Shown: positions 20,871 through 30,050, counted from the first letter of the stretch. The stretch is 64,000 nucleotides of DNA from Phycisphaerae bacterium RAS1 (GCA_007859745.1 SMLU01000001.1:2852001-2916000), one strand, 5' to 3'. The notes: a model not told the origin generated them from the letters alone. Numbers and translations are program-made.

Positions 20871-21266
20871 TCGGATGCGGAGGTCCGACACTATGGCGGC
20901 CGACTCGGAGGTCGGCCGCTACTCCCGGCCGGGGGCGGCCGGGCTACATTCGCCGTCGGACGCGAAGGTGCGACCTTTACGGCGGCCGACTCGGAGGTCG
21001 GCCGCTACTCGCGGCCGGGGGCGGCCGGGCTACATTCGCGGTCGGACGCGGAGGTGCGACCTTTACGGCGGCCGACTCGGAGGTCGGCCGCTACTCCCGG
21101 CCGGGGGCGGCCGGGCTACATTCGCCGTCGGACGCGGAGGTGCGACCTTTACGGCGGCCGACTCGGAGGTCGGCCGCTACTCCCGGCCGGGGGCGGCCGG
21201 GCTACATTCGCGGTCGGACGCGGAGGTGCGACCTTTACGGCGGCCGACTCGGAGGTCGGCCGCTAC
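20871..21266. repeat. 86-bp tandem array of family C palindromes
   Basis: The palindrome GGCGGCCGACTCGGAGGTCG starts at 20895, 20981, 21067, 21153 and 21239, giving an exact 86-bp period. Each unit also has a CCCGGCCGGGGGCGGCCGGG palindrome and a diverged GTCGGACGCGGAGG half. The units differ by only a few bases. The array fills the gap between fabD and fabG, and its last palindrome runs into the 3' end of fabD, where TAG of GTAGCGGCCGACC is the fabD stop. Confidence 0.92.
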
Positions 21267-22189
21267 GGCGGCGTCAGGTCCGACGCCTTGCTGACGTTGG
21301 TGACCTTGGCCTTGCGGTCGATCTTGCGCATCAGCCCCGTCAACACGCGATTCGGCCCAAGCTCCCAGAAATCGTCGACGCCGTCGCGGATCATCCGCTC
21401 GCAGCACGCCTGCCAGCGCACCGGGTTGAACACCTGCCAGTAGAGCGACTGCCGGATCGAGGCCGGGTCCCTGTGATATTCGGCGTCGACGTTCGCGATC
21501 ACGCGACACACCGGCGGCCGGATGTCCGCGCGATCCAGTTCCGTCTTGAGTTGCTCGGCGGCGGGTTTCATCAGGTCGCTGTGAAACGCGCCGGCCACCT
21601 TGAGCGGAATGGCCTTCCCGCCCATTTCCTCGATCACCGCCACGGCCGCCTCGCACGCCGCCAGGTCACCACTGATGACGATCTGGCCCGGACAGTTGTA
21701 GTTCGCCGGGCGCACGCGGCCGGCGACGGCGACGCGCTCGCACACGGCCAGCGTCTTTTCTTCATCCAGCCCCATGACGGAGACCATTCCCCCGCGCGAC
21801 TGCTCAGCGGCCTGCTGCATGAGCTGCCCGCGGCGATGGACCAGCCGCAGGGCGTCTTCGAAGCAGAGCGCGCCGGCCAAATGCAGGGCGGTGTATTCGC
21901 CGAGGGAGAGGCCGCCCATGACGGCAAAGCCGTCGGCGCGGATCAGCTTTGCATCGACAGCGGCGCGGAAGATCGCGACGCTGGCGGTGAAAATGGCCGG
22001 CTGCTGGATATCCGTCGCGCCGAGCCGCTCCTCCGGTCCTTCAAAACAGAGCTTCGAGATGGGAAATCCGAGCACCGCGTCGGCGCGCTCGAATGTCTCG
22101 CGCGCGACGGGAAACGCCGCGGCGACGTCCTGACCCATGCCCTCGAGCTGGGCGCCCTGACCGGGAAACATGGCTGCACTTGACGGCAT
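21263..22189 (-). CDS. fabD: malonyl-CoA-ACP transacylase
   Basis: 308 residues. It loads malonate from CoA onto ACP. FPGQGAQ lies near the N-terminus, the serine nucleophile in GLSLGEYTAL, and the partner His in AGAFHSDLM. Start ATG at 22189; only a weak purine-rich site is upstream. It lies between fabH (56-bp gap) and fabG. The stop codon TAG at 21263-21265 belongs to the adjoining repeat array, so the last residues (KASDLTPP) could be a post-insertion end. Confidence 0.94.
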   Translation of the reverse strand: MPSSAAMFPGQGAQLEGMGQDVAAAFPVARETFERADAVLGFPISKLCFEGPEERLGATDIQQPAIFTASVAIFRAAVDAKLIRADGFAVMGGLSLGEYTALHLAGALCFEDALRLVHRRGQLMQQAAEQSRGGMVSVMGLDEEKTLAVCERVAVAGRVRPANYNCPGQIVISGDLAACEAAVAVIEEMGGKAIPLKVAGAFHSDLMKPAAEQLKTELDRADIRPPVCRVIANVDAEYHRDPASIRQSLYWQVFNPVRWQACCERMIRDGVDDFWELGPNRVLTGLMRKIDRKAKVTNVSKASDLTPP

Positions 22190-22245
22190 CGTGTTGTTTC
22201 TCTCGTGTTGCTCTCTGAGAGCGTCCGGCTGGAAGGATGGCGCCG

Positions 22246-23238
22246 CTACACGCGCAGCAGCGCCGAGCCCCACGTCAGGCCCGCGCCGAACGCCACCAGC
22301 AGCACCAGATCGCCCGGCTGAAACCGCCCATCGCGCTTGGCCTCCCAGAACGCGATCGGGATGGACGCGGCGGACGTGTTGCCGTAGCGGTCAATATTGA
22401 TAACGACCTTCTCGCGCGGCAGCCCGAAGCGTTCGCAGGCGGACTCGATGATCCGCATATTGGACTGATGCGGGACGACCAGCTTCACGTCTTCGATTTT
22501 CACGCCGGCGTCATCGAGCGTCTCGGCGATCAACTCCTGAAACTGCGTGACGGCGAACTTGTAGACCTCGCGGCCTTTCATGCGCATGTAGTGCAGCCGC
22601 TCGTTCACGCTTTTGACCGACGCCGGCTCCTTTGCCCCGCCCGCCGGAATCCAGATCAGCATGCCGCGCTCGCCGTCGGAACCCATGCGGGCGGCGAGCA
22701 GGCGTCTGTGCGGATCGGCGCTTTTTCGGATGACCACGGCGCCGGCGCCATCGCCGAAGAGGATGGCGGTGCCGCGGTCTTCCATGTCGGTGATGCGCGT
22801 CAGCGTTTCGGCCCCGACGACCAGGACGTTGCCGGCCATGCCGGTGTGCACGTAGTGTGCGGCGGTGACGAAGCTCCAGACAAACCCGCTGCACGCCGCC
22901 ACCAGGTCGAACGCGGGAATCCAGCGGCAGCCCAGGGCCGCCTGGAGCTCGCAACTGGTCGCGGGGAGCGCGTGCTCGGGCGTGATGGTGCCGAGCACGA
23001 TCATGTCGAGGTCTTTGGGCGTCAGGCCCGCCTCGGCGATCGCCTGCCGGCTGGCATCGACCGCGAGCGTCAGCGTGCTTTCCTCGGGCGCCGCCATGCG
23101 GCGGCTCAGGATGCCGGTGCGCTGCGTAATCCACTCTTCGGTCGTGTCGAGCCGCTTGCAGAAATCAGCGTTGGAGACAGCCTTGGTCGGGAGACTCACA
23201 CCGGCGCCGATGATTTCGATCGGCCAGTCCAGCTTCAT
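22246..23238 (-). CDS. fabH: 3-oxoacyl-ACP synthase III
   Basis: 330 residues. It condenses acetyl-CoA (or another acyl-CoA) with malonyl-ACP to start fatty-acid synthesis. The catalytic triad is Cys in VAACSGF, His in VVPHQSNMRI and Asn in YGNTSAASIP. Its ATG overlaps the plsX stop by 4 bp (ATGA), so translation is coupled. Confidence 0.95.
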   Translation of the reverse strand: MKLDWPIEIIGAGVSLPTKAVSNADFCKRLDTTEEWITQRTGILSRRMAAPEESTLTLAVDASRQAIAEAGLTPKDLDMIVLGTITPEHALPATSCELQAALGCRWIPAFDLVAACSGFVWSFVTAAHYVHTGMAGNVLVVGAETLTRITDMEDRGTAILFGDGAGAVVIRKSADPHRRLLAARMGSDGERGMLIWIPAGGAKEPASVKSVNERLHYMRMKGREVYKFAVTQFQELIAETLDDAGVKIEDVKLVVPHQSNMRIIESACERFGLPREKVVINIDRYGNTSAASIPIAFWEAKRDGRFQPGDLVLLVAFGAGLTWGSALLRV

Positions 23239-24239
23239 GCGGGCGTTCCCTGGCGGGCCAGTTCCTCAGCGATCACCCCGTTCAGGTTCAGCTTGAGCTG
23301 CTCGACCGAGACGCGGACGGCGTTGTAGATGGCCCGCGCGTCGCTGCGGCCGTGACAGATGATCGCGACGCTGCGGATGCCCAGCAACGGCGCCCCACCG
23401 TACTCGGCGAAATCGTGCCGCTTGTAGATGTTGTCGAGGATCGGCCGGAAGCTCCTGGCCATCTCCTTGCTCTCCGTCTCGATTTCGTGAACGATCGTCT
23501 TGAAGAGGCCTTCCGCGAGCCCCTCCGTCAGCTTCAGCACGACGTTGCCGACGAAGCCGTCGCAGATGAACACGTCGCTGTTGCCGCCGAAGATATCGCG
23601 GCCTTCCATGTTGCCTTCGAAACGGATGCCCGGATCCTCGCGCATCAGGTACGTGGCTTCCTTGACCAGCGAATTGCCCTTGCCCGCCTCCTCGCCGATG
23701 GATACCAGGCCGACGCGCGGCTCGGCCACCTTCAGCAGGACGCGCGAGAAAACCGTGCAGATACGGGCGTATTCGTGCAGATGATGCGGCTTGGGCGCGA
23801 CATTGGCCCCCACGTCGCAGATGACCACGGGGCCATGAAACGTCGGCATCAGCACCGCAATGCCCGGACGGGTCACACCGGGGATCGGCTTGATGCGCAG
23901 TTGGCACGCGGCCGCGAACGCGCCCGTGTTGCCGGCCGAGATGATCGCATCGATTTCGCCCTTGCCGGCCGTCTCCGCCAGGCGGCTGATGCTCGAATCG
24001 CGCTTCTGCCGCAGGGCCTCGACCGGCGACTCGTCCATGCCGATGACCTGCGAGCACTCGACGAGCCGCACGCGGGGGTCACTGGCGCCGGCTTCGCGCA
24101 GCTCGGCCTCAACCGGTTGCTTCTGGCCGAAGAGCAGCAGCTCATCGGCGTCGCCGAGGTGCTGCAGCCCGCGGAGAGCCCCGCGCACGATTTCACGCGG
24201 CGCGTGGTCCCCGCCCATCGCGTCGACCGCGATCCGCAT
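23235..24239 (-). CDS. plsX: phosphate acyltransferase
   Basis: 334 residues. It makes acyl-phosphate from acyl-ACP for phospholipid synthesis. The N-terminus IAVDAMGGDHAP is diagnostic; SAGNTGAF, ADVG-type ICDVGANVAPKPHHL and DGFVGNVVLKLTEG follow. I chose the ATG at 24239, five bases after the rpmF stop, with AAGGAG 11 nt upstream. The order rpmF-plsX-fabH-fabD-fabG is conserved in many bacteria; acpP and fabF are not in this window. Confidence 0.95.
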   Translation of the reverse strand: MRIAVDAMGGDHAPREIVRGALRGLQHLGDADELLLFGQKQPVEAELREAGASDPRVRLVECSQVIGMDESPVEALRQKRDSSISRLAETAGKGEIDAIISAGNTGAFAAACQLRIKPIPGVTRPGIAVLMPTFHGPVVICDVGANVAPKPHHLHEYARICTVFSRVLLKVAEPRVGLVSIGEEAGKGNSLVKEATYLMREDPGIRFEGNMEGRDIFGGNSDVFICDGFVGNVVLKLTEGLAEGLFKTIVHEIETESKEMARSFRPILDNIYKRHDFAEYGGAPLLGIRSVAIICHGRSDARAIYNAVRVSVEQLKLNLNGVIAEELARQGTPA

Positions 24240-24244
24240 GATGT

Positions 24245-24430
24245 TCAGGACTCCTTGGCCCCGACGTTGATCTTGGTGTGCGTGTTCACGTAGCCGCAAT
24301 TATCGCAGGCCGCGTGCGGCAGCTTGGCCTGACCACACTGCGGGCAGCCGATCAGGTGAACGGCTGACAGCGCATGGTGCGAACGGCGCGTGCGCTGCCG
24401 CATTTTGCTCTTTTTCGTTACCGGTAACAT
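24245..24430 (-). CDS. rpmF: 50S ribosomal protein L32
   Basis: 61 residues. The basic N-terminus (KKSKMRQRTRRSHHAL) and a zinc ribbon (CPQCGQ ... CDNCGY) are typical of L32. Start ATG at 24430 with CAGGAG 6 nt upstream. It heads the fatty-acid/phospholipid operon, which couples ribosome and membrane synthesis in many bacteria. Confidence 0.93.
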   Translation of the reverse strand: MLPVTKKSKMRQRTRRSHHALSAVHLIGCPQCGQAKLPHAACDNCGYVNTHTKINVGAKES

Positions 24431-24599
24431 GCGTGCTCCTGCCCGAAACTCAGGCAAACGGCCGGCGGATGGCTGGCTGGTCGGCGCTCGACGGAAAGCC
24501 GGCCGGGGGTTCCGGCCCCTGCTCCCCGCCGAACCGATCCAAAGCGTTGAAGTTATGACCTGCGGCGTCCCGTGTCAAGCTGGCAGGCTCGGCCGGGAG

Positions 24600-24750
24600 A
24601 TCGGTCCGAACCCGCCGCGCCAAGCGGCGGGTTGACGATCGTCAGCGATCGGCGCCGAAAGGCAGTGGACGTCACCCCGCCGCTTGGCGCGGCGGGTTCG
24701 GACGGATCGGGACGTCACCCCGCCGCTTGGCGCGGCGGGTTCGGAAAAAC
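24600..24750. repeat. family D palindromes, three copies
   Basis: Three CCGCCGC-TTGGC-GCGGCGG type hairpins lie in tandem upstream of the rpmF operon. The rest of the 576-bp gap to pilT holds a TATACT box (24792) and a possible small frame, below. Confidence 0.8.
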
Positions 24751-24791
24751 GGGCCGGCCGGCTCCGAATAGCCGCCGGTTGACCCGCCCGT

Positions 24792-24797
24792 TATACT
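24792..24797 (+). promoter_or_regulatory. -10-like box TATACT upstream of pilT
   Basis: TATACT followed by GGAGGA at 24804-24809. This could serve the possible small frame at 24812 or a 200-nt leader of pilT. Confidence 0.35.
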
Positions 24798-24811
24798 CGC
24801 ACGGAGGAAGC

Positions 24812-24967
24812 GTGGGCTGGGTGGCTCGCCACGAGCCGGGAAAGGCGCCGGTCGTAGCCGCGTTTGAGCGGCTGGGTAAGTTCAGCGTCCAATATCAAGG
24901 CGATGCCAGAACCGCGTTCGTATCGACTTGCGGCGTGGTTCGTCGCGGTCATGGGATAGGTTCGTAG
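24812..24967 (+). CDS. possible small protein, 51 aa
   Basis: A GTG follows GGAGGAAGC closely and lies 15 nt after a TATACT box. The product would begin VGWVARHEPGKAPVVAAFER and shows no known motif. It ends 39 bp before pilT. The closely placed promoter-like and ribosome-binding signals are the only support. Confidence 0.25.
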   Translation: MGWVARHEPGKAPVVAAFERLGKFSVQYQGDARTAFVSTCGVVRRGHGIGS

Positions 24968-25006
24968 TGGTCGAGCCGCGTGTGCGGCTTGCTGAGGACC
25001 GTTTGT

Positions 25007-26230
25007 ATGTCGGACACGACGACGCAGGACGAGATGCTGTCGCAGGAGGTGGTCGGGCAGGAGGCGCAGGACATCCTGGCGGACACCGGGGACGGGAAGC
25101 GGAAGGAGCCGGCGCTCAACAGGTATTTCAAGGCCGTCGTCAAAATGAAGGTGTCGGACCTGCACCTGAAGTCGGACGCGCCGGCGGCGGTGCGGGTGAA
25201 GGGGGCCAGCGGCGGCCGGTCGAAAGGCGCCCTGCGGCCGCTGACGGGCGGGGTCTTGACGCATGAGTTCATTTACAACGGCGTGCTGGAGCTGCTGAAC
25301 CCCAAGCAGCGCGTGCTCTTCGACGAGAAGGGGGCGATCGACTTCGCGTACGACATCGGCGAACCTGGAGACGCCGACCGCTTTCGCGTGAACGCCTTCC
25401 TGCAGCGCGGCAAGATGGCCCTGGCGGCGCGGCGCGTGACGCGCGAAATCCGCCGCTTCGATCAGCTTTTCCTGCCGCCGTCGATGGAAGAAGTGTGCCA
25501 CTTCCGCGAGGGGATCGTGCTGTTGGCGGGCGTGACCGGCTCGGGCAAGAGCACCACGATTGCGGCGATGCTGGACTGGATCAACGAGCGCGAGGCGGTG
25601 CACATCATCACGGTCGAGGATCCGATCGAGTACCTCTTCGCCGACAAGAAGGCGCGCATCAACCAGCGCGAGATCGGCATCGACGTCCCGAATTTTCACG
25701 ACGCGCTGAAGTACCTGATGCGCGAGGATCCGGACATCGTGCTGGTGGGTGAAATGCGCGACCTGGAGACCTTCGCCGCTGCCGTGCACGCCGCCGAGAC
25801 GGGCCACCTGGTGCTGGGCACGATCCATGCCTCGAGCTGCGCCCAGACCATTTCGCGAATTCTCGACCTCTTCCCGGAGAACGAGCGCAAGGCCATGCGC
25901 CAGGCGCTGGAGTTCAACCTCAAGGCGGTCATCTGCCAGAAGCTGCTGAAGAGCTGCTCGAGCAAGACGCCGGTGGTTCCGTGTGTCGAGGTCATGATCA
26001 CCAATCCCTCGATCCGCAAGCTCATCCGCGAGGAGCGCGACAACGAACTGATTGACGTAATCCGCGCTTCGTACGACGATGGGATGGTCGATTTCAACGA
26101 GTACCTGCGGCGGCTGGTCGACACCGGCTTCATCGACCACGCCACGGCCTACGAGGCGTCGCCCAACCTGGACGAGCTGCGCATGGTGCTCAAGGGCATC
26201 CGCACCGGCGGCGGAGGAATATTGGGATAG
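25007..26230 (+). CDS. pilT: type IV pilus retraction ATPase PilT-like
   Basis: 407 residues. A secretion-superfamily ATPase with Walker A GVTGSGKST (Lys181), the Asp box ITVEDPIEY, Walker B IVLVGEMRD and the His box GHLVLGTIHAS. Length and motif spelling fit PilT, the hexameric retraction motor, rather than PilB. The N-terminal 35 residues are an unstructured extension. The ATG at 25007 has GAGG 9 nt upstream. It is followed by a divergent second ATPase and a CvpA-like membrane protein in the same direction. No pilin or PilC gene is in the window. Confidence 0.9.
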   Translation: MSDTTTQDEMLSQEVVGQEAQDILADTGDGKRKEPALNRYFKAVVKMKVSDLHLKSDAPAAVRVKGASGGRSKGALRPLTGGVLTHEFIYNGVLELLNPKQRVLFDEKGAIDFAYDIGEPGDADRFRVNAFLQRGKMALAARRVTREIRRFDQLFLPPSMEEVCHFREGIVLLAGVTGSGKSTTIAAMLDWINEREAVHIITVEDPIEYLFADKKARINQREIGIDVPNFHDALKYLMREDPDIVLVGEMRDLETFAAAVHAAETGHLVLGTIHASSCAQTISRILDLFPENERKAMRQALEFNLKAVICQKLLKSCSSKTPVVPCVEVMITNPSIRKLIREERDNELIDVIRASYDDGMVDFNEYLRRLVDTGFIDHATAYEASPNLDELRMVLKGIRTGGGGILG

Positions 26231-26233
26231 TGC

Positions 26234-26362
26234 AGAGTAGCGAGTAGCGAGTAGCGAGTTAAGAGTGCAATGCAGGACGAGCCTGACCGCCGACGCCCAT
26301 CCGGAGTCGCCGGTTGGCGGGCGCATTAACTCGCTACTCTGAACTCGCTACTCGCTACTCCA
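26234..26362. repeat. AGTAGCGAGT inverted repeat
   Basis: Three direct AGTAGCGAGT words (from 26234) face three inverted ACTCGCTACT words (to 26362) across about 70 bp, so the transcript could fold into a large hairpin between pilT and the next ATPase gene. Confidence 0.7.
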
Positions 26363-26374
26363 GTAGGAGACGGC

Positions 26375-28114
26375 GTGCAGATTCTTGCGCTAGCGGGCGT
26401 TTTGGCCGCGGCTACGGACAGTCCGATCTACGTCCAGCCCTTCAAGCTGCTGGCCGTCACGCTGGTCTTTGTCGCCTGGGCGCTGTTTGCGCAGTGGGTG
26501 GACAAGGACACCATCGCGGTCAATACGTATCGGGTGCTCTGGAACCTGGTCACGCTCACGGTCGGGCCGATCGGCATCACCGCCGGACTGCTGATTCCGA
26601 ACTTTCTGGTCGGCTTCCTGGTGATGGGGGCGATTGTCGGCGGGTTGATCGGTTTTTACGTCGCCCATCGCAACGCGCTGGTTGAGCCGCACGACACGGT
26701 CTTCACCACCAGTCACCTGAAGCGGATCCAGGAGACCGGCTTTTCGGGCACGAAGAAGAAGTCGGTCAAAGAAGTCAAGGAAAAGGTCAAGCTCACGCGG
26801 GCCGATCGCAGGGGCATCGCCATTCCGGAGGAGGAAGAGGCCCGCGAGCAATACGCGCTGGCGCAGGACGTCTTCTACGACGGCCTGTGGCGCCGCGCCT
26901 CGCGCTTCGAGATTGCTCCCGCCGGCGAGACGGCCAAGGTCACCTACACCGTTGACGCTTTGCCCGTTGAGCATGAGCCGCTGCCGCGCGAAGAGGCCGA
27001 CAGCTTCATCGCCTTCGTCAAGCAGAACGCCGGCCTGAATCTCGAAGAGCGCCGCAAGCCGCAGGACGGCCGGCTCTACGCCGCGATCGGCGACCATAAG
27101 TTTGAGCTGCGCGTCCGCACCAACGGCTCAACCGCGGGCGAGAAGCTGACGGTCCGCGTCATCGGCCCCGAGGCGAAATTCAGGGTGGCGGACCTGGGCT
27201 TCAACCCCAAACAGTTGGACCAGGTTCGGGCGCTCATGGACGCCGGCAAAGGCCTGACCATCATCACCGGCCCCGCCGGCAGCGGCGTCACCACGACCTG
27301 CTACAGCTTCACGCGCAGCCACGACGCGTTTCTGATGAACATCCAGCTCCTGGAGTACCACAAGGAACTGGAGGTCGACAACGTCACGCAGAATCTCTTT
27401 CAACCGGCCGAGGGGCGTTCGTTTTCCGACGAGCTGCTGCGGATCATCCGCGCCGACCCCGACGTCCTGATCATCCCCGAGCTGCGCGACAACGCCGCCC
27501 CGGCGGTCATCGCCAAGGCCGCCGGCGACAAGCAGAAAATTTACCTTGCGCTTCCGGCCAATGACGTATTCGAAGGGCTGCGCAAGTGGTCCAAGCTGGT
27601 TCCCGACAAGGGCCACGCCGCCAAGAGCGTGAACGCGGTCATCAACCAGCGGCTGATTCGCAAGCTCTGCATCGCCTGCCGCGAGTCCTACAAGCCCGAC
27701 GCCCAGACGCTGCGAAAGCTGAACCTGCCGCCCGACGCGGTGCTCTATCGCCAGCCGCAGCCGCAGTACGACAAGCGCGGCAACCCGATCATCTGTCCCG
27801 GCTGCCAGGGCACCGGATACGTCGGTCTGACGGGCGTATATGACATCCTCATGGTGGACGAGGGGCTGCGCGAGGTCGTCCGCCGCGGCGGCTCGACGGC
27901 CGACATTCAGACGTACGTCGCCAAGAAGGGCGGCGTCGGTTTGCAGCCGCAGGCGCTGGAGAAGGTGCTCAGCGGCGTGACCAGCATTCAGGAAGTTGTC
28001 CGGGTCGTGCGTGGTTCATCGTCCAAGGAAGGGGCGTCCGCCGGCGGCTCGGCCGGTCCACCGGCGGCAAGCAAGCCGCGTGCGCCAGGCAGCGCCGGCA
28101 CGCCGGCGGCGTGA
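26375..28114 (+). CDS. degenerate, membrane-anchored PilB/GspE-like ATPase
   Basis: 579 residues from a GTG at 26375 with AGGAGA just upstream. Two or three N-terminal TM segments (about 20-40 and 50-95) precede a basic linker and a PilB/GspE-like body. The motifs are eroded: Walker A reads GPAGSGVTTT, with Val305 in place of the catalytic Lys. The Asp box reads LLEYHKELE, Walker B IIPELRD, and the His box is replaced by QKIYLALPAND. Yet the zinc tetracysteine (CIAC ... CPGCQGTGYVG) is intact. It is probably an inactive or differently working partner of PilT. The C-terminus is Ala/Pro/Ser-rich. Confidence 0.8.
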   Translation: MQILALAGVLAAATDSPIYVQPFKLLAVTLVFVAWALFAQWVDKDTIAVNTYRVLWNLVTLTVGPIGITAGLLIPNFLVGFLVMGAIVGGLIGFYVAHRNALVEPHDTVFTTSHLKRIQETGFSGTKKKSVKEVKEKVKLTRADRRGIAIPEEEEAREQYALAQDVFYDGLWRRASRFEIAPAGETAKVTYTVDALPVEHEPLPREEADSFIAFVKQNAGLNLEERRKPQDGRLYAAIGDHKFELRVRTNGSTAGEKLTVRVIGPEAKFRVADLGFNPKQLDQVRALMDAGKGLTIITGPAGSGVTTTCYSFTRSHDAFLMNIQLLEYHKELEVDNVTQNLFQPAEGRSFSDELLRIIRADPDVLIIPELRDNAAPAVIAKAAGDKQKIYLALPANDVFEGLRKWSKLVPDKGHAAKSVNAVINQRLIRKLCIACRESYKPDAQTLRKLNLPPDAVLYRQPQPQYDKRGNPIICPGCQGTGYVGLTGVYDILMVDEGLREVVRRGGSTADIQTYVAKKGGVGLQPQALEKVLSGVTSIQEVVRVVRGSSSKEGASAGGSAGPPAASKPRAPGSAGTPAA

Positions 28115-28125
28115 CCTGTAGATCC

Positions 28126-28242
28126 GTAGGGTCCGCTGTGCGGACCAGATCTGTAGGGTCAGCTGTGCGGACCAGATCTGTAGGGTCCGCTGTGCGGACC
28201 ATGTGGCACCGCCGCCGGGCCGGTCCGCACAGCGGACCCTAC
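28126..28242. repeat. family E palindromes, three direct and one inverted
   Basis: GTAGGGTCCGCTGTGCGGAC starts at 28126, 28153 (one base different) and 28180, a 27-bp period. An inverted copy ends at 28242. Each copy is itself a hairpin (GGTCCGC/GCGGACC). Confidence 0.88.
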
Positions 28243-28261
28243 GAACGAAGGAGTTTCGTCC

Positions 28262-30034
28262 ATGCTCCTGAATCTCATCGCGCTCGTGCTGGTGCTCGCC
28301 GTCACGATGGTCAACTCCATCTTCGGTCTTTACTCCGGCCTGTTGAACGGTTTCGCCAGCATCGTCTCCATGTGCCTGGCGCTGGGCTTCTGGGAGTGGA
28401 TGACCGCATTTACCACCGCCAATTTCGGCCTCTCGGCCAATTACATGGGCCCGGTCTGCCTGATCGGGACGTACGCCGTCTCGCTGCTCATCTTCCGCGC
28501 GGTCATGGACAACTACATCCGCGGCAATGTGCGCGTGCCGACGTACGCTGACTGGGTCGGGGGCGGCGTGTGCGGCTTCATCATCGCGCAGGTTTCCGTC
28601 GGAATCCTGGTGCTGGGATTCCTGATGCTGCCCCTGGGCGGGCGGGTGATGATGTTCTCGCGCTACGAGCGCGTCGAAGGCGGCGACGGCCCGGCGCAGT
28701 TCGAGCGGCACAATCTCTGGCTCAAGTCCGACGCCTTCGCCGTCGGCCTGTTCAACATGCTCTCCGGCGGCAGCCTGCGGGGCGAAACCGCCTTCGCCAG
28801 CGTCTATCCCGATTTCCCCGAGTGGGTTTTCTGGAGCGGCAACACCGTGCAGAGCGAGTCGTCGCCAGCGCCGATGCGCAGCTCGAGCGACGACGGCTTC
28901 AAAGACGGCATCAAAGTCGTCTCCTGGTGGCCGCAGAAGGACGGTTTCGAGGCCCGCTATCGCCAGAAGCTGCCCACCTGGCAGGAGCCGGAGCCGCTCA
29001 TGTCGCGCGTCGCGTACAAGGCGCCGGACGGCAAGCAGCTCTTCGGCGTGCGGCTGGACCTGATGCGCGCCGCGGGCGAGAGCGACGGGGTCGGCGTGGC
29101 GCACCGATTCCGGCCGACGATGATCCGCCTGGTGGCCGAGAGGAACGGTGACACGCGACAGTACCCGGCCCGCATTCTTTCCGGCGCGGACACCAAGATC
29201 GGCAACGCGCTGCGGATCGTCGATCTCGACAACAACTTCGCGGTCAACGCCGGCGAAAGCACGCGGCTGGACGCGTTTTTCGAGGTGGATGAGGGGTATT
29301 CGCCGGTTTTCGTCGAGTATCGCCGGCACGCGCGGGCTGAGCTGGCCATGGGTACGCGCGCCGAGGCTCCGCCCAAGGACCATCTGGCCAAGCTCACCGC
29401 GTCGACCGTCGCGGCCAAGGGAGACTCCGGCAGCGGAGCGAAGGGCAGCGGCATTACCCGATTCGTCGACGGCTTTCTGCGGGGCGACTCGGGCGACCGC
29501 GAGGATCTCCCGATCCGGCCGCTGATCGAGCGCGTCCGCAGCGCGGATATCGAAGTCCGCGAGGACCGCCTGGTTTCGGGCCGCATCTCCGGATCGCGCA
29601 GCAACCTGGAGCAGGGCGACGGGCCGCGCATCGAGCGCATGCAGGTGCCCGAGGACAAGCGGCTGATGTATGTCGCCACCAAAACCAAAAAGGCCGCCAC
29701 GCTGGCCGGCAGCGTCTTTAATTACGTCGGCGGCAACGTCAACCAGTACTGGGCGATGGACAAGAACTCGGAGCGCTACCCGCTGGCGGGCTATATCGCG
29801 GTCGTCAAGCGCAACCGCGAAGACTTCATGGAGCTGTTCTTCACGCCCAACCCGGCCGAAAGCGGATTTCGCAGCATGCTCGACATGAAAGCCGTCACGC
29901 CGCGCGAGCTGGAAGACGACGAGGCGAAGCTGATTCTGATTTTCGTCGTCAATCCGGGCTGCACCATCTACCGCGTCGAGAACCAGGCCGGACAGGGCAT
30001 CGAGTTCGAGACGATGAAGGCCAATCCGCGCTAG
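28262..30034 (+). CDS. CvpA-like multi-pass membrane protein with large soluble domain
   Basis: 590 residues; ATG at 28262 with AAGGAG 8 nt upstream. The first 130 residues hold four hydrophobic segments. The pattern NSIFGLYSGLLNGFASIVS resembles CvpA (colicin V production) proteins, which begin with a similar helix and turn. The remaining 450 residues are soluble and I do not recognise them. The gene follows the two ATPases, separated by a palindrome array. Some CvpA-like proteins act in envelope homeostasis; its link to pili is only positional. Confidence 0.7.
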   Translation: MLLNLIALVLVLAVTMVNSIFGLYSGLLNGFASIVSMCLALGFWEWMTAFTTANFGLSANYMGPVCLIGTYAVSLLIFRAVMDNYIRGNVRVPTYADWVGGGVCGFIIAQVSVGILVLGFLMLPLGGRVMMFSRYERVEGGDGPAQFERHNLWLKSDAFAVGLFNMLSGGSLRGETAFASVYPDFPEWVFWSGNTVQSESSPAPMRSSSDDGFKDGIKVVSWWPQKDGFEARYRQKLPTWQEPEPLMSRVAYKAPDGKQLFGVRLDLMRAAGESDGVGVAHRFRPTMIRLVAERNGDTRQYPARILSGADTKIGNALRIVDLDNNFAVNAGESTRLDAFFEVDEGYSPVFVEYRRHARAELAMGTRAEAPPKDHLAKLTASTVAAKGDSGSGAKGSGITRFVDGFLRGDSGDREDLPIRPLIERVRSADIEVREDRLVSGRISGSRSNLEQGDGPRIERMQVPEDKRLMYVATKTKKAATLAGSVFNYVGGNVNQYWAMDKNSERYPLAGYIAVVKRNREDFMELFFTPNPAESGFRSMLDMKAVTPRELEDDEAKLILIFVVNPGCTIYRVENQAGQGIEFETMKANPR

Positions 30035-30050
30035 CGCCGCCTCAACGTCC

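Noticed and set aside
20871-21266. CRISPR array
   Set aside because: The repeat is a palindrome and the whole 86-bp unit repeats, without variable spacers or cas genes.
20772-21443. Long frames through the 86-bp array
   Set aside because: 86 is not a multiple of 3, so the frames are periodic by-products of a palindrome array, not proteins.
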